Positions 44,940-56,865 of a stretch of 64,000 bases of DNA are shown here, one piece after another. The notes under the pieces were generated by a model, which saw only the letters and a list, made by a program, of their open reading frames with translations, did not search any database and had not been told where the DNA came from. The DNA is from Russula earlei (taxonomy: Eukaryota > Basidiomycota > Agaricomycetes > Russulales > Russulaceae). A program made the position numbers and the translations under genes. The DNA is taken from assembly GCA_025769875.1 (NCBI GenBank), contig JAGFNK010000033.1, forward strand, positions 1 to 64,000. The letters run 5' to 3'. Each line of letters opens with the position of its first letter. The stretch's first letter is position 1.

Positions 44940-46634
44940 TCAGGCATCCGAAAAATCCTTTTCTTCGTCGTCATCGGCTTCTCCAGTCAACATCCTGATG
45001 AATTCTTCTCTTTCTTCTTTGGAAAGGGCTTTGGTGGCCTTCGCGGCTTTGGCTGTCGCGCTTTCTTCGACGATCTCAACAACGGAGGATTCGGACGTGG
45101 TAGTGGTTACCTCCGCTGCACGTGCGCATGTTTTTTTCGCATTTGGGTTTCAGTGGGGCAGTCCCTGGCAAGGTGTCCTTGTTTTGAACAATGGAAACAT
45201 CTGCCTTCAGTGTGATGTTTTTCCTTGTCAGCTTCGGTAATTGCTTTGTGTGCTGCACCCACACTAGTATCCATTGCATTTGGGTCGCGAGGTGGCAGGC
45301 GTGCGCATGGTGCAGGTGGCGTTATTGGTGGCACTGCCGCGCGTTCCCCAGGTGGAGAGACAGGCCCAGGGGTGATTCGGATTTGTATTGCGATTGTGCA
45401 TATTAACATGATCGGTGAGGACCGCGTGTTTGTGCATCCAGATGCGATGTTGCTTCTGGGCACCGGACATCCACTCTTGGAAAGTGGTTGGGTCTTCCTG
45501 GCTGATGATTGCTTCTACCAGTGGTTTGGGGAGGCCGCACACGAATAGACGCATGACCATCAGGTCGTCCGTGTGTAGAGATCCTCATCGAGCTAGTAGT
45601 TCAAAGTTAGCTATATATTCATCCAAGTTGTTGTCCTTCATTTTGAGTTCGCGTAGTTGGTCTTGCGCATGCTCACGTTCAGCATAATCGGTAAACACTC
45701 ATTTGAATTGTTGCTCCATGGCTTGCCAGGCAGTGAGGCCAAAGGGGATTTCTTCTGGATCAAGCATAACTTTTTCAAGCCATTTGTCCATCGCTTCGAC
45801 CCAACCGTCAACACGAGGTCCTTCCATTAATGATAGGAAGTAGGCACATTTCTTAATGGGGTTTTGAGCAATTTTGCTGTCGAAATTCATCCTCATGAAG
45901 TGTCGAAACACGGTGAGGAATGCGTGAGTGCGTGCGCGATCGCCGTTGAAGGCCTTGGGTGGGACGCCTTCAAGCTTACCATTGTCGGAGGGGCGCGTTT
46001 CACGGTCGTACATGGCATATGCGTCATAGTCGTCGGGGTCTGGGCTTGGAGGTCGTCTTTCACATCCCTTGAAGCCTTGGAACAGAGATGGGCGTGGGTA
46101 CACCTGCGCCGTTCCGGACGATGCAAGTTGTTGAGGTATCTGCACTGGCGGTTCTTCTGGTTCGTCGGCCACGACGAAAACTTGTGTTGTGGTTTGTGGT
46201 TCCTGTTCCATGGGTTCGGCGGGTGCGGGTCCAGGGGTCAGGGCGTGAGACAGGTTCTTTGAGTTAGGGATTGGTTCTCCTGATTTGATGAGTTGTTCCA
46301 TGTCAAGACCTTTGAGGGGGTCAAAGGTTAGTCCGAGAGCCGGGCGTGCGACGCAGTAGGCCTTGAAGTAGTCCTCGCAGCATCGAATTTTGAACCATAC
46401 GCTGTAGAGGGTTCCAAGGCCTACTTTGGCCTTCCTGTAATAAGCATAGTACCCAGTCCAGGGTACACTGTTTATTCCTACTCTGAGGAAGTGAGCATTT
46501 TCTCTGAAGGCCTCAGGAACAAGTGCGTAGTCGAGGTCTGGGTTCAGTTTGAAGGGACACTTGAGTTTCTTTAGTCCTTCTTCTGTAGGTTTTTCTTGTC
46601 CTTTGAACCTCCAGTCTCTGGCCATGGAAGTCAT
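44940..46634 (-). pseudogene. gag of A2, broken
   Basis: ATG 46634 (MTSMARDWRFKGQEKPTEEG). N-terminal domain, Pro-rich linker with PSPDPDDYDAY, capsid-like region to about 45600, one zinc knuckle (CFHCSKQGHLARDC near 45200) and acidic end KDFSDA with TGA 44942-44940. Stops near 45697 (QQFK then TGA) and near 45588 inside the capsid-like region, both compatible with Arg or Trp codon decay. Overlaps pol in the -1 frame at its end, as in A1 and A3. Confidence 0.9.
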
Positions 46635-46701
46635 CTTTCAAAAATCATTGTATTCAGGGGTGGATGCGTGTGTACGCATTTGGGGTCAAGGGTTTGAGGC
46701 G

Positions 46702-46712
46702 AAGCTTGTTCT
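46702..46712 (-). promoter_or_regulatory. Self-priming primer-binding site of A2
   Basis: AGAACAAGCTT on the minus strand, two bases from the LTR; perfect complement of the start-region AAGCTTGTTCT in the same LTR (46980-46990). Confidence 0.75.
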
Positions 46713-46714
46713 AA

Positions 46715-47209
46715 TGTCACCGACTGGGGGCGGTGTCGCTGACAAATCAGTTTACGCGTGAGATGAGCGCAGCGAGTTGAGCGAGACACTAAGTCTTCAC
46801 GAGTTTCGGGGTTCTCGGAGACGATATTGCCAAGGCAAATATGTTCCGCGGAGAGGGGAAGTCATGAATAAGTCTTCGCGTTTAAGAAGACTTATGAGTG
46901 AGAAGATTCTCAGACGATTTGCTTGAGGTCTTGCAAGCCTACAAGTTCCAAAGCAAGAAAACCAGTGAGATTTCACAGGAGAACAAGCTTAGGGCTTGTC
47001 CTCATCAAATGGCAGTCTTATATACATGCAAAGTACTATATCAAATAGGATTCATGAGGTGGAAATGAGGCAATCGAACTAGAACATGCAGGAAACGTCT
47101 GGTACATGCGAGGCTATGGAAGAGTCATAAAACACGCGGGAAACTTGAGACATGTCTGGGTAGGCTTATCCGGTTGCCGGTCCAGTCCAATTCACCGGTC
47201 CTTGTGACA
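46715..47209 (-). repeat. 5' LTR of A2 (495 bp)
   Basis: Same ends and length as 38845-39339. TATATAAG on the minus strand near 47030 and the start-site inverted repeat near 46980-47005. Confidence 0.95.
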
Positions 47210-47542
47210 GCCACAATGCTGCTCAGTGACATTGAGGGTGGCATTAGGTGGGACCATTTGGCCTTCATTTTGGGGTTCACCGGTTTGTCAGGAGAATGCA
47301 CTTGCAAAGGCAATCACAATTGTGCAGTGTGTGCTTGCATGATAGAGGTGGCAAGGGAGTGGCATTGTGCGGGGCCATTTGGCCTTCATGTCATGTATCA
47401 ATTTGTTGGGAGGGTGCATGCATGATGGCACAGCATGTGTTGAAGGTGAGATGATGAAGGTGGGGGAGTGGTGTTGGGTGGGACCATTTGGCCCTCATGT
47501 GTCTTGGAGAACACATGCATGAAGGGGATCACAGTCACATGG
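47210..47542. other. Host segment U2 between A2 and A3
   Basis: Inverted match to about 31033-30700 of U1. It ends in CATGG (47538-47542), the A3 target. No gene. Confidence 0.9.
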
Positions 47543-48033
47543 TGTCACCGACTGGGGGCGGTGTCGCTGACAAATTGTTTCATGCACGAGTCGTGCACAC
47601 AGAGTCGAGTGAGACAACAAGCTCTCGCGAGAATTAGGGATCTCGGTGACAACACAGTGAAGGCTAGTGTGTACCATGAAGAGGAAATATGACAAATAAG
47701 TCTTCACGTCAAGAAGACTTATGAGTAGAAGAAGTTTCTGATGAATTGCTTGATTTCCTGCAAGCCTACAGTTCCGAAGCTGAATCCAGTGATATTTCAC
47801 AAGAGAACAAGCTTAGGGCTTGTTCTCTTCTACAGACAGGTTTATATAGACAATGTATCCTATATCAAATAGTAGACACAAGGTAATGGTGAGGCAATCG
47901 AGGGTGGAACACGCTGGAAGGTGATGGTACATGCGAGGCTAAGTGAGTCATGAAGACATGTGAGAATCATGAGGTTTGTCCAGGTAGGCTTGTCCGGTTG
48001 CTGGTCTGGTCCGAAGAACTGGTACTTGTGACA
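47543..48033 (-). repeat. 3' LTR of A3 (491 bp)
   Basis: Pair of 56375-56865. The two differ at roughly two dozen sites, all transitions as far as I can see. The polypurine tract is 48036-48048. Confidence 0.95.
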
Positions 48034-49299
48034 TCACCCCCTTGTTAACGTCTAAGCGGTATAAGGGAGGATGGTCGATTGGCAGCAATGAGTGTGGAAG
48101 TGAAGTTGGTCGCGAGGGACTCGACACATCTTGTCTGTTTTGCATCGTTGATGCGGATTTCTGCAACGGTCAGCTATGTGTCCGTGACAATTACAAAGGA
48201 CACATATGGCGATCTTGGGGCATTCAAACGTGTCGTGTCCCCGTCGTGACACCAGGCGCATTTGTCTGAGAGTCGAGGGAGGAATTGGTATCATGGGTCT
48301 AACAGGGCTTCTTTGGCGTCTTTGTGCTCTTGGTCAGTGAGTTGGGGCATGGTTCCGAACAAGACTTGTGGTTCGAGGCGAGCTTTGGTGTTAGCCCTGG
48401 CCAGTTTGATCTCTGAGTCCCTTATTTCCCATACCATGTCATGGTATCTTTCATGAGCGGCAACGAGACTGTTTGCCATTTGTCGCGTCTTTTTTATGGC
48501 AAATCGGTAGCGACATACTTCTGCTTCTAGGGATAGGTCTTGCTCGAACTGAAGTGCTCCATCAATGGCTGTGGTGTGTCTGAGGCTGTCCTTGAACAGG
48601 AAGGCATCTTTTTGTGTAAGAAGAGGGCGAGGATAAGGGTCGGCTCGAGCTCGAATGGGAATGCGGTGAGTGGGACATCCAGGACCGTAAGTGGCCAGCA
48701 AGGAGGGGAAGCCATGTGTGAGGTTGGGGAGGACAAAGCAGGGGGGTAGTGTGTCGTCTTCATTGCCTGGGTCTGGGATTAGTAAGTCTAGTCCGAGGTC
48801 TCCTTCTTCCCATCCTTCTCCAAGTTCTTCCAGTTCTGTGAGTTGAACGCAGTCAGTGGGTGGCTTGTAGACAGGAGGTGGAGTTCTTTCAAGGTTTATT
48901 GGGGCAAAGTTTTCATTGAGTAGGATGACATTCTCGACTTGCTGGATGATGGGAGTGGTAATGTGTGGGGGAATTGGAATGGGGTCAGGTGAAGGGGAGC
49001 GAACATGATAGGAAGGGCTGCGGGTTCTGACAGGTGAGCTGGTCCCTCGAGCAGGGGATCGATTGCCGAAGGCTCTCAGTATGGTGGTGAGGGAGTCATC
49101 TTCCCATAGTTCACGTGCTTAGTACAATCATCGTGGGGTGTTGTGCGGCATGTCGGACAAGTATTCTGGTGTTGATGGTTGCCGCCGTTGAAGGGGAAGG
49201 TTCTCTGGACAGTGGCAGGTGGATAAGCATAGGAGAGTAAGGGGGAGTAGGTACAAGGGTAGCAGTAGAAGCGGTGGGGGAGTTCTGTGTGGAGGTCAT
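48034..49299 (-). pseudogene. ORF3 of A3 with two CCHC knuckles
   Basis: ATG 49299 (MTSTQNSPTASTATLVPTPP). A stop after MIVLST near 49115, then the conserved middle (ELEELGEGWEEGDLGLDLLI near 48825; GPGCPTHRIPIRARADPYPR near 48680) and a long open helical part (FLFKDSLRHTTAIDGALQFE; HERYHDMVWEIRDSEIKLAR). The knuckles follow: second CVLCNCHGHIADRC near 48205; the first (ending GHDTFEC) is disturbed by a small deletion near 48245. The ORF reads up to the polypurine tract. Confidence 0.75.
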
Positions 49300-50638
49300 G
49301 TTGTAGTAACTGGGGATGGAGTGGTAAGGGACAGTTGTTTGTAGGTGGTGTTTTTATATCTGGGGTTGTCCAGCCGAAGCAGAGTAATATTATTTTAGAA
49401 GTTCTGGGGCGTTAAGGTCGTGGTGGTCGACCCATGAGTCGTCTGATGCTGGGTACCCTTTCCAATGTACGAGGTATTGAAGTTTACGTGTTCGTCCGAA
49501 CTTTCTAGCGTCTAGAATTGCTTCAATTTTGTATTCTTCCTCGTTTTCGATGGTTGGTGGAGGTCGTGTGAACGGTGTGCCATATTCCTCCATTTCTTTA
49601 TAAGGGAGAAGTAGGTTGATATGGAAGACGTCATGTATCTTCATTGACGGCAGAAGTTGTAATTGATACACAACTTTGGAAATTCTTTTTGTGATAGGAA
49701 ATGGGCCATATCTTTTAGGCATTAGCTTGCGTGTTCCTCGTGTTTTGAGGTTCTTCGCTTCTAGCCATACGAGGGTTCCTTCTTCCATTTCCTTGATGTC
49801 AGGTTTTAGGGGTTGTTGTTTACGTTCTAGAAGTTGTTGAGCGTCCAGCCTTGCCTCTTCTAGTTGTTTTAGGCAATTGGTGGATGAAGGCACGTTGTTG
49901 TCTTCTAGATTGATATTGATTTGGGGTTTGAACCCCATGAGGAGTTTGTGTGGTGATCTCCATGATGTTTCATGTTTCCATGAGTTGTGCGCGTATTCTG
50001 CCAAAGGGAGCATTTTTGCCCAGGAGTGAGGATGAGTCATGGTCCAGGGTCTCAGGTATTGTTCTAGCCATGCATTCATTCGTTCTGTTTGTCCATATGT
50101 TTGGGGGTGGAATGCAGTAGACACGTTTTGTTTGATCCCTAGATTTTTACATATGGCTTTGGAGAAGTTTGATGTGAATCGGGGGTCTCTGTCGGAGATG
50201 ATTCTTTTGGGGATACCGAACCAGGGCACGAGGTGTTTCAGATACTCATGTGCGACGCCTGTTCCATCGATCGTTTTGTTGCATGGGATGAATTTTGTCA
50301 CTTTGGAGCATCCTTGATCGACTATGGTAAGGACGCTATCAAGCCCTTCTGATTTGGGTAGGTCAGTGATAAGGTCCATTGATACGTATTGAAAGGGGCC
50401 TTGTTCAACATGTGTGTCTAATGGAAAAGTTGTGGCTTTCTTTCTGGGTATGTTGGTCTTGGACTCTTGGCATTTGGCACAACCCTTAATGTATTGTTCT
50501 ATGAATTGTCGTAGTCTAGGTCCTTCATAGTGTTGCTTGACTAAGTCCCAGGTGTTCACTATTCCTGGGTGTCCTGCGAAAGGGGTATCATGAAATCGTC
50601 TTAGAATTTCTCGTCGTTTGTCAGGTTTGTCTGGTAGG

Positions 50639-51602
50639 TGTCATGAACCATTCTCCGGAGAGGGCCCTTGAAGGACCCTTCCTTATAGGAGGAAACCCAG
50701 CCTCTATGGTGTCACCCTGTTCACTCAAGCAAAACGGGTGAGTAGAGGTGTCCACAATATCGTGTGTGCATTGTTGCGCAAGCAATTCTCCGCACAATCG
50801 ACATACAGCAAGCCCCACTTAAAGGAAACCCTTTTAGCAATAAAAGACAATACTAGGACCTTCCTAGGGACCCTTTAGGACGACTATAAATGCTCTACAA
50901 TAGACACTAACACAGTACCAAAGACCCTGCAACATGTTATTAGACTAACTCTAATAACCATAGAACGAACTATAAGGCAATACTAGGGACCTTAATAGAA
51001 ATATTAGGGTCGACTTTAAGGACCCTAATAGAACTATACAAGAGGCCTTATAGAATAACACTATTCCACTAATCAGACTACAAGTCCTCAAATGACCGGC
51101 CCTAAACTAACTAACAGGAAATGAATCAGGTGTTTGCATGTGTACTAAAAGCAGTGAACATGTGGACAGTGAAGACTCTTACTCATCAAAAGAGCCTTCT
51201 TACTCAGCAGCTTACTGAGCATGACTGAGCATGCTCAGTAAGCGTACTCCGACTCCTTACTCATCACTCCAAGGTGCTTGATAACAAGGTTATAAGTTGT
51301 TCCCTATTTAGCAGTTCTCTTGTAGTATATAAGTGCTCAATAAAGTAGCGGACAGTCCTCAGACTGTCCATTTGTTTACAGCACTCTCCATCCCTGGGAT
51401 ACTCCTTTAAAAACCATCCCCTTGTGACTATCCTGGCCTCTTCTCTGCGTGACTGCTCTACTCTCACAGTAACAGTGCCTCTCTGGTATTTGTTACTACT
51501 CTGGACTCTACTCCTTGCCCACGCGGTCTTGGACATCTATCAACTCGTCTTCGAGCTTATCCCTCACTCTTGAACTGGATAGTTCAACAGTGAGTCTTGA
51601 CA
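50639..51602 (+). repeat. Solo LTR B5 (964 bp) in A3 integrase
   Basis: TGTCATGAACC to GAGTCTTGACA, flanked by GTAGG (50634-50638 and 51603-51607). Sense is opposite to A3. Somewhat more diverged than the other B copies. Confidence 0.95.
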
Positions 51603-51661
51603 GTAGGTAGGTTTTTTGTGCGAAGATTTCAGGTGGTAGTAATGTGGTTTTTTGTTCTTCT

Positions 51662-51674
51662 ACCCCCTTGTTAA
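51662..51674 (-). promoter_or_regulatory. Central polypurine-tract-like site of A3
   Basis: TTAACAAGGGGGT on the coding strand, identical to the 3' polypurine tract at 48036-48048. Confidence 0.55.
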
Positions 51675-53630
51675 GGTCTTTGCAACGAGAAAGTGTGTCG
51701 GCGATTGTGTGTGTATGTCCGGGGACGTGTTCCATGGAGATGTTGAAATCTTGCATGTATTGCATCCATCTGGCTTGTCGTCCTGTTAATTTTTGTGGTT
51801 CTTTGAAGTAAGTAAGGTTTTTGTGGTCTGTCCTTACTCTAACTGGTTTGTCGGCTCCTAGGAAGAATGATTGTCCACTTTTCAATCCGAAGATTACTGC
51901 TGCCAGTTCTTTGTCATGTGTGTCGTAGTTCCTTTCTGCATCTAATAATGTTCTTGAATAGTATGCAATAGGGTGTAAACCGTCTTCATATTCTTGGGAT
52001 ATGACTGCTCCGACAGCAAATCCTGACGCATCAGTGTCTAAAATGAATTGTTTTGTCCATTCTGGGGTGCGGAGTACTGGGTAGGATACGCAAGTTTCTT
52101 TTAGGATTTGGAAGGCCTGATCCTCCTTTGTCGTCCATTCCCATCGTTTATTTTTCTTTGTCAAGTCATTCAGTGGTCTGGCTTTTATAGAAAAGTTAGG
52201 TATGAAATTTCGATAAAAGTTGCAAAATCCCAAGAAACTTCTAACTTCTTTTAACGTTGATGGAGTTGGCCAGTCTTTAATTCCTTTGACTTTGATGGGA
52301 TCCATGGTTATTTTTCCTTCTCCTATGATTACTCCGAGGTATTCCACCTTTCTTTTGTGGAATTGGCATTTTTCTGGTTTTAGATAGAGATCGTGCTGTT
52401 TCAATTTGGACAGTATGTGGTTGACTTTAGTTGCGTGTTCTGTCTCGTCATTCTTTGTGGCAATAATGATGTTGTCCATGTAGATTTTCAACCATCCTTG
52501 TGCGAGTTCTTCTTGAAAAATGTCGTCCATCATAGTTTGAAAGGTAGCTGGAGAGTTTGTCAGTCCGAAGAACATTACCGTAGGTTCGAACAGTCCATCG
52601 CTGGTCTTGAAGGCTGCTTTCCATTCATCTCCTTCTTTAATTCGAATGTTGTTATAACCCCATCTGACATCGAATTTGGTGAAGAGTTCCTTTCCTGCCA
52701 GTGCGTGGATAAGTTCCGGAATTAAGGGTAGTGGGTACACATTGGGTATCGTCCATTTGTTTAGATTTCTGTAATCTTGTACTGGTCGAAATTTGCCATC
52801 CTTCTTTTTTATAAGGAAGAATCCACTAGTGTATGGTGAGTTGGATCTTCTTATTCGTTTAAGTCATAAGTTTTGTTTGAGGAATTTCCCTTGTTCCTCT
52901 TTTTCTTTAGGTGAAAGGGGGTACACTCTACAGTTAATTGTTGTCGGGGCGTCTGGTTTTAGATTGATGGCATGGTCCCACTTCCTTGGTCCAGGGAATC
53001 TTTCTGATTCTTGTTCCATGAATACTTGTCCATATTGGTGATATCGATGGGGAACTATTTCTTGCCAGGTTTTTGGTTTATCCTGTATTTGTGATTCTGC
53101 CAGTTGTTGTGCTATGGTTGTTTTGTGTATTTGGGTTTGCAGCCATAGTTCGTCGCCTTCCTCCCAGTCTGCCAGTGCTTTGATCCATGCTGGAGTTTCT
53201 TGGCTTCCTTTGAGGGTAACCCTCCCCATAATGGTTCCTTTAGACCAATTTATTCTTGGGTTGGTCGATTCTAGGAATGGATATCCTAGAATAATATCGT
53301 CTTGTCCTATGTCTGCGACCAAGAATTGGTGTGTATGTCATTGTCCTAGCAGTTTCAGTTCTAATTGGACGGTTTGGGTGACTTTTCCTGAACGGTTAAG
53401 CATTCCATCGACATTCTTGACGTTTCTGGTTGGGATTAGTCTTTCGGTTTGTAGGTGCAGCTCCTTCGTCAATTTGGGAGATATGAAGCATTCAGTAGCT
53501 CCGCTGTCTATCAAAGCTATTTTTTTGGCTTTGTTCAATCCAATGTAAATAGTAGTCATCACTGATATTGACTTTCTTTGAGACTTGTACATGGAGTCAA
53601 TACCTAAAGCTCGAGCAATCGCTGTTATGC

Positions 53631-56297
53631 TCAAGCGTCCGAAAAATCCTCTTCCTTGTCCTCACTGTCTCCCATCAGGGCTTTAATAAAGGCTTCTCTT
53701 TCTACTACAGAAAGTGCCTTTGCTGCCTTTGCAAGTTTATCGGTTGTGCTTTCTTCGATTATTTCTACGACGGTGGATTCGGACGTGGTGGTGGTTGTGT
53801 CAGCAGTGTCAAGACTCACTGTTGAACTATCCAGTTCAAGAGCGAGGGATAAGCTCGAAGACGAGTCGGTAGACGTCCAAGACCGCGTGGGCAAGGAGTA
53901 GAACCCAGAGGAGCAACAAATACCAGAGAGGTATTGTTACTGTGAGAGTAGAACAATCACGCAGGGAAGAGGCCAGGATAGTCACAAGGGGATGGTCCTT
54001 AAAGGAGTATCCCAGGAATGGAGAGTGCCGTAAACAAATGGACAGTCTGAGGACTGTCCGCTACTTTATTGAGCGCTTATATACTACAAGAGAGCTGCTA
54101 AATAGGGAACAAGTCATAACCTTGTTATCAAGCACAATAGAGTGATGAGTAAGAAGTCGGAGGACGCTTACTGAGCATGCTCAGTCATGCTCAATAAGCT
54201 GCTGAGTAAGAAGCTTCTCTTGATGAGTAAGAGCTTCCATTGTCCACGTGTTCACTGCTTTAGTACACGTGCAAGCACCTGATTCATTTCCTGTTAGTTA
54301 GTTTAGGGCCGGTCATTTGAGGACTTGTAGTCTGGTTATGGAATAGTGTTATCTTATAAGGCCCTTATATAGTTCTATTAGGGTCCTTAGAGTCGACCCT
54401 AATACTTCTATTAAGGTCCTTAGTGTTGCCTTATAGTTCGTTCTATAGTTATTAGAGTTGGTCTAATAACGCGTTGTAGGGCCTTTGATACTAGGTTAGT
54501 ACCTATTGTAGAGTTCCTAGGGTCGTTCCAAATGGTCCTTAGGAAGGCTCTAATACTGTCCTTAGTTGCTAGAAGGGTTGCCTTTAATTGGGGCTTGCTG
54601 TATGTCGATTGTGCCGAGAATCGCTCGCGCAACAATGCGCGCGCGATATTGTGGACACCTCTACTCACCCCTTTTGCTCGTGTGAACAGGGTGGCATCAT
54701 AGAGGCTGGGTTTCCTCCTATAAGGAAGGGTCCTTCAAGGGCCCTCTCCGGGGAATGGTTCATGACAAGCAGTGCGTGCGCGAGTCGTCTCGCGTTTTGG
54801 TTTCGTGGGGCAGTTGCGGGCTAGATGTCCTCAGAGAGAGCAATGGAAGCACCTTCCTTCCTCTCAATGTTTCTGCTTTTCGGCTTCAGTGACTGCTTTG
54901 CGAGCGGCGCCCGCGCTGGTGTCCATCACATTTGGGTCACGTGGTGGAAGTCGTGGGCGCGCAGGTGTGACGTTACTCTGGTTGTTCCCGCAGTTGGCCC
55001 AGGCCGAATTGATGAGTCGTCCCCAAGGTCTGTTGTTTTGAGGCTGATTGAAATTGCATCCACATGTGCTAGAATGGTCTGACAAGATTGCGTGTTTGCG
55101 CATCCAGACCCTGTGGTGTTTCTGTGCCACTGTGACCCAATCTACAAATGATGTGGGGTCTTCAAGGTCGAGGCACGATTTGACCAGGGACCATGGGAGC
55201 CCCCAGGCGAACAGCCTCATGACTGATGGTTCGTCAACGTCGAGCCCCGCGCGTCTTGCCAATAATTGGAATTCGGATATGTAGTCGTCTAGAAGGCCAT
55301 CCTTCATTTTCAGCTCTTTAAGCCTGTCTTGGGCCTTCTCGCGTTCCGCGTAGTCGGTAAATGTGTGATGGAATTGCTGTCGCAGTGCTTCCCACGCTGT
55401 GAGTCCTAGTGGGACATTGGTGGGGTCGTTTTGCACGTCTTCAAGCCACTGGTCCATGGCTTCAAGCCATCCTTCAACCTTGGGTCCTTTCATTAATGAG
55501 AGAAAGTAAGCACACTTCTTAATCGGGTCTCTAGCGATTTTGCTATCATGGTTCATGGACATGAACCTATTAAACGTGACTAGGAACACGTGCGTTCGCT
55601 CATGGTCGCTGTTGAAGAACTTGGGGGGAATTCCCTCAAGTTTTCCGTAGTCAGGGCCACGTGTGTTGCGGTCGTGGTCTGCACGCGTGTTGTAGTCGTC
55701 GGGGCCGGGGTCAGGACTCGGGGGTCGTATTCCGTGGCCTCCCATTCCGGGGAATGAGGCGCAAGTGGGGGGTTGTGCCATTCTGGATGATGCAGGTTGT
55801 GGCTGGACAGGATCAGGGTTGGTGGCGGTGACAAAAATGTTCGTCGTTGTCGCTGGCTCGAGCTCCATTGGAGCATGGGTGGTAGGGGCTGGTCCTGGTG
55901 TTGGGGTGCGGCTTGGGGCTCTGGATCTGGGAATGGGTGTCCCTGAGGCCATCAGTGTGGTAATATTAATTCCTTGGAGAGGGCTCTGTTGGAGTCTAAA
56001 GGCCGGTCGAGTGACGCGCGTCGCTTCCCAAATGTCTCCACGCCTCGTGATTTCGAACCAGAGGCCATACAGATGGCCGAGGGTTACTTTGGCACCCATC
56101 CAGTTGGCATAGTAGCCAGTCCAGGGTACATTGTCCTTCTGTATCGTATAGAATTCGACTCCATCGTCAAACATAGTTATGCTGGGGACATTCTTTTCCT
56201 GGTCAGGCAGTAGTTCAAAGGGGCACTTAAGGGCAGCTAGCCCTTCAATGGTTGGGACTTGGTACCCTTTGGTCTTCCAGTCTTGAGTTGTGGTCAT
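53631..56297 (-). pseudogene. gag of A3, interrupted by solo LTR B6
   Basis: ATG 56297 opens 477 codons without a stop (54864-56297): N-terminal ALKCPFELLPDQEKN, the block NVPWTGYYANWMGAKVTLGH, Pro-rich linker (RAPSRTPTPGPAP), capsid-like domain (KKCAYFLSLMKGPKVEGWLE; RLKELKMKDGLLDDYISEFQ). A stop follows EAEKQKH at 54864; the zinc knuckle (CFHCSLRGHLA near 54850) comes next. B6 splits the acidic C-terminal part, which resumes at 53806 and ends EEDFSDA at 53631. This is the best-preserved gag in the window and the guide for the other A copies. Confidence 0.92.
53807..54767 (-). repeat. Solo LTR B6 (961 bp) in A3 gag
   Basis: TGTCAAGACTCACTG to GGTTCATGACA, flanked by AGCAG (53802-53806 and 54768-54772). 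Confidence 0.95.
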
Positions 56298-56361
56298 TTC
56301 AAGGGTGAATCAGTATATTGCTTGAGCAAGCATGTGGTTCAGGGTCAAGGGTTCGAGAGGT

Positions 56362-56372
56362 AAGCTTGTTCT
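56362..56372 (-). promoter_or_regulatory. Self-priming primer-binding site of A3
   Basis: AGAACAAGCTT on the minus strand, two bases inside the LTR boundary; perfect complement of AAGCTTGTTCT in the LTR (56636-56646). Confidence 0.75.
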
Positions 56373-56374
56373 AA

Positions 56375-56865
56375 TGTCACCGACTGGGGGCGGTGTCGCT
56401 GACAAATCGTTTCACGTGCAAGTCGTGCGCACAGAGTCGAGCGAGACAACAAGTTCTCGCAAGAATTGGGGATCTTGGTGACAGCACAGCGAAGGCTAGT
56501 GTGTACCGTGAAGAGGAAATATGACAAATAAGTCTTCGCGTCGAGAAGACTTATGAGTAGAAGAAGTTTCTGACGAATTGCTTGATTTCCTGCAAGCCTA
56601 CAGTTCCGAAGCTGAATCCAGTGATATTTCACAAGAGAACAAGCTTAGGGCTTGTTCTCTTCTACAGACAGGTTTATATAGACAATGTATCCTATATCAA
56701 ATAGTAGACACAAGGTAATGGTGAGGCAATCGAGGGTGGAACACGCTGGAAGGTGATGGTACATGCGAGGCTAAGTGAGTCATGAAGACATGCAAGAATC
56801 ATGAGGTTTGTTCGGGTAGGCTTGTCTGGTTGCCGGTCCGGTCCGAAGAACCGGTACTTGTGACA
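56375..56865 (-). repeat. 5' LTR of A3 (491 bp)
   Basis: TGTCACCGACTGGGGG to TACTTGTGACA. TATATAA on the minus strand near 56675, start-site inverted repeat about 56635-56660. Confidence 0.95.

Larger units (their letters stand above)
40669..44955 (-). pseudogene. pol of A2, interrupted by solo LTR B4
   Basis: Protease region 44725-44850, RT intact at its core (TKFDIRWGYNN near 43970; YMDDII near 43785), RNase H split by B4 (DTDASG near 43345; remainder 42316-42060), integrase with finger (CAKCQ near 41790) and core motifs MDLITDLP, SDRDPRF, HPQTDGHTER, and a chromodomain (RKLQYLVHWKGYPSSDDSWV near 40800) ending at 40669. A 2-base loss near 44170 shifts frame before the RT. Among the A copies its catalytic boxes are the best preserved. 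Confidence 0.92.
38845..47209 (-). mobile_element. Ty3/gypsy chromovirus A2
   Basis: Full-length element on the minus strand with 495-bp LTRs and duplication GCCAC (38840-38844 and 47210-47214); U1 has the single GCCAC. Gag is clearly diverged from A1 and A3, so it is a separate subfamily. Solo LTR B4 is inserted in the RNase H region. Confidence 0.95.
49390..53650 (-). pseudogene. pol of A3, interrupted by solo LTR B5
   Basis: Opens in the -1 frame at the end of gag. Protease (LIDSGATECFISPKLTKE near 53500), a TGA near 53337, TGA at 52864-52866 replacing Trp before the RT, RT with TKFDVRWGYNN (52680) and YMDN (52471) in place of YMDD, RNase H (DTDASG near 52035), B5, integrase (CAKCQ near 50480; MDLITDLP; SDRDPRF; HPQTYGQTER) and chromodomain (YLVHWKGYPASDDSWV near 49470), ending at 49390. 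Long open frames remain (51603-52740 and 49390-50559), so decay is mild, but the active-site change should abolish RT activity. Confidence 0.92.
47543..56865 (-). mobile_element. Ty3/gypsy chromovirus A3
   Basis: Full-length element with 491-bp LTRs and duplication CATGG (47538-47542 and 56866-56870). U1 near 30700 has a single CATGG followed by CATGTGTTGG, the empty site. Two solo B LTRs (B5 in integrase, B6 in gag) interrupt it. Close to A1 in gag and pol. Confidence 0.96.
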
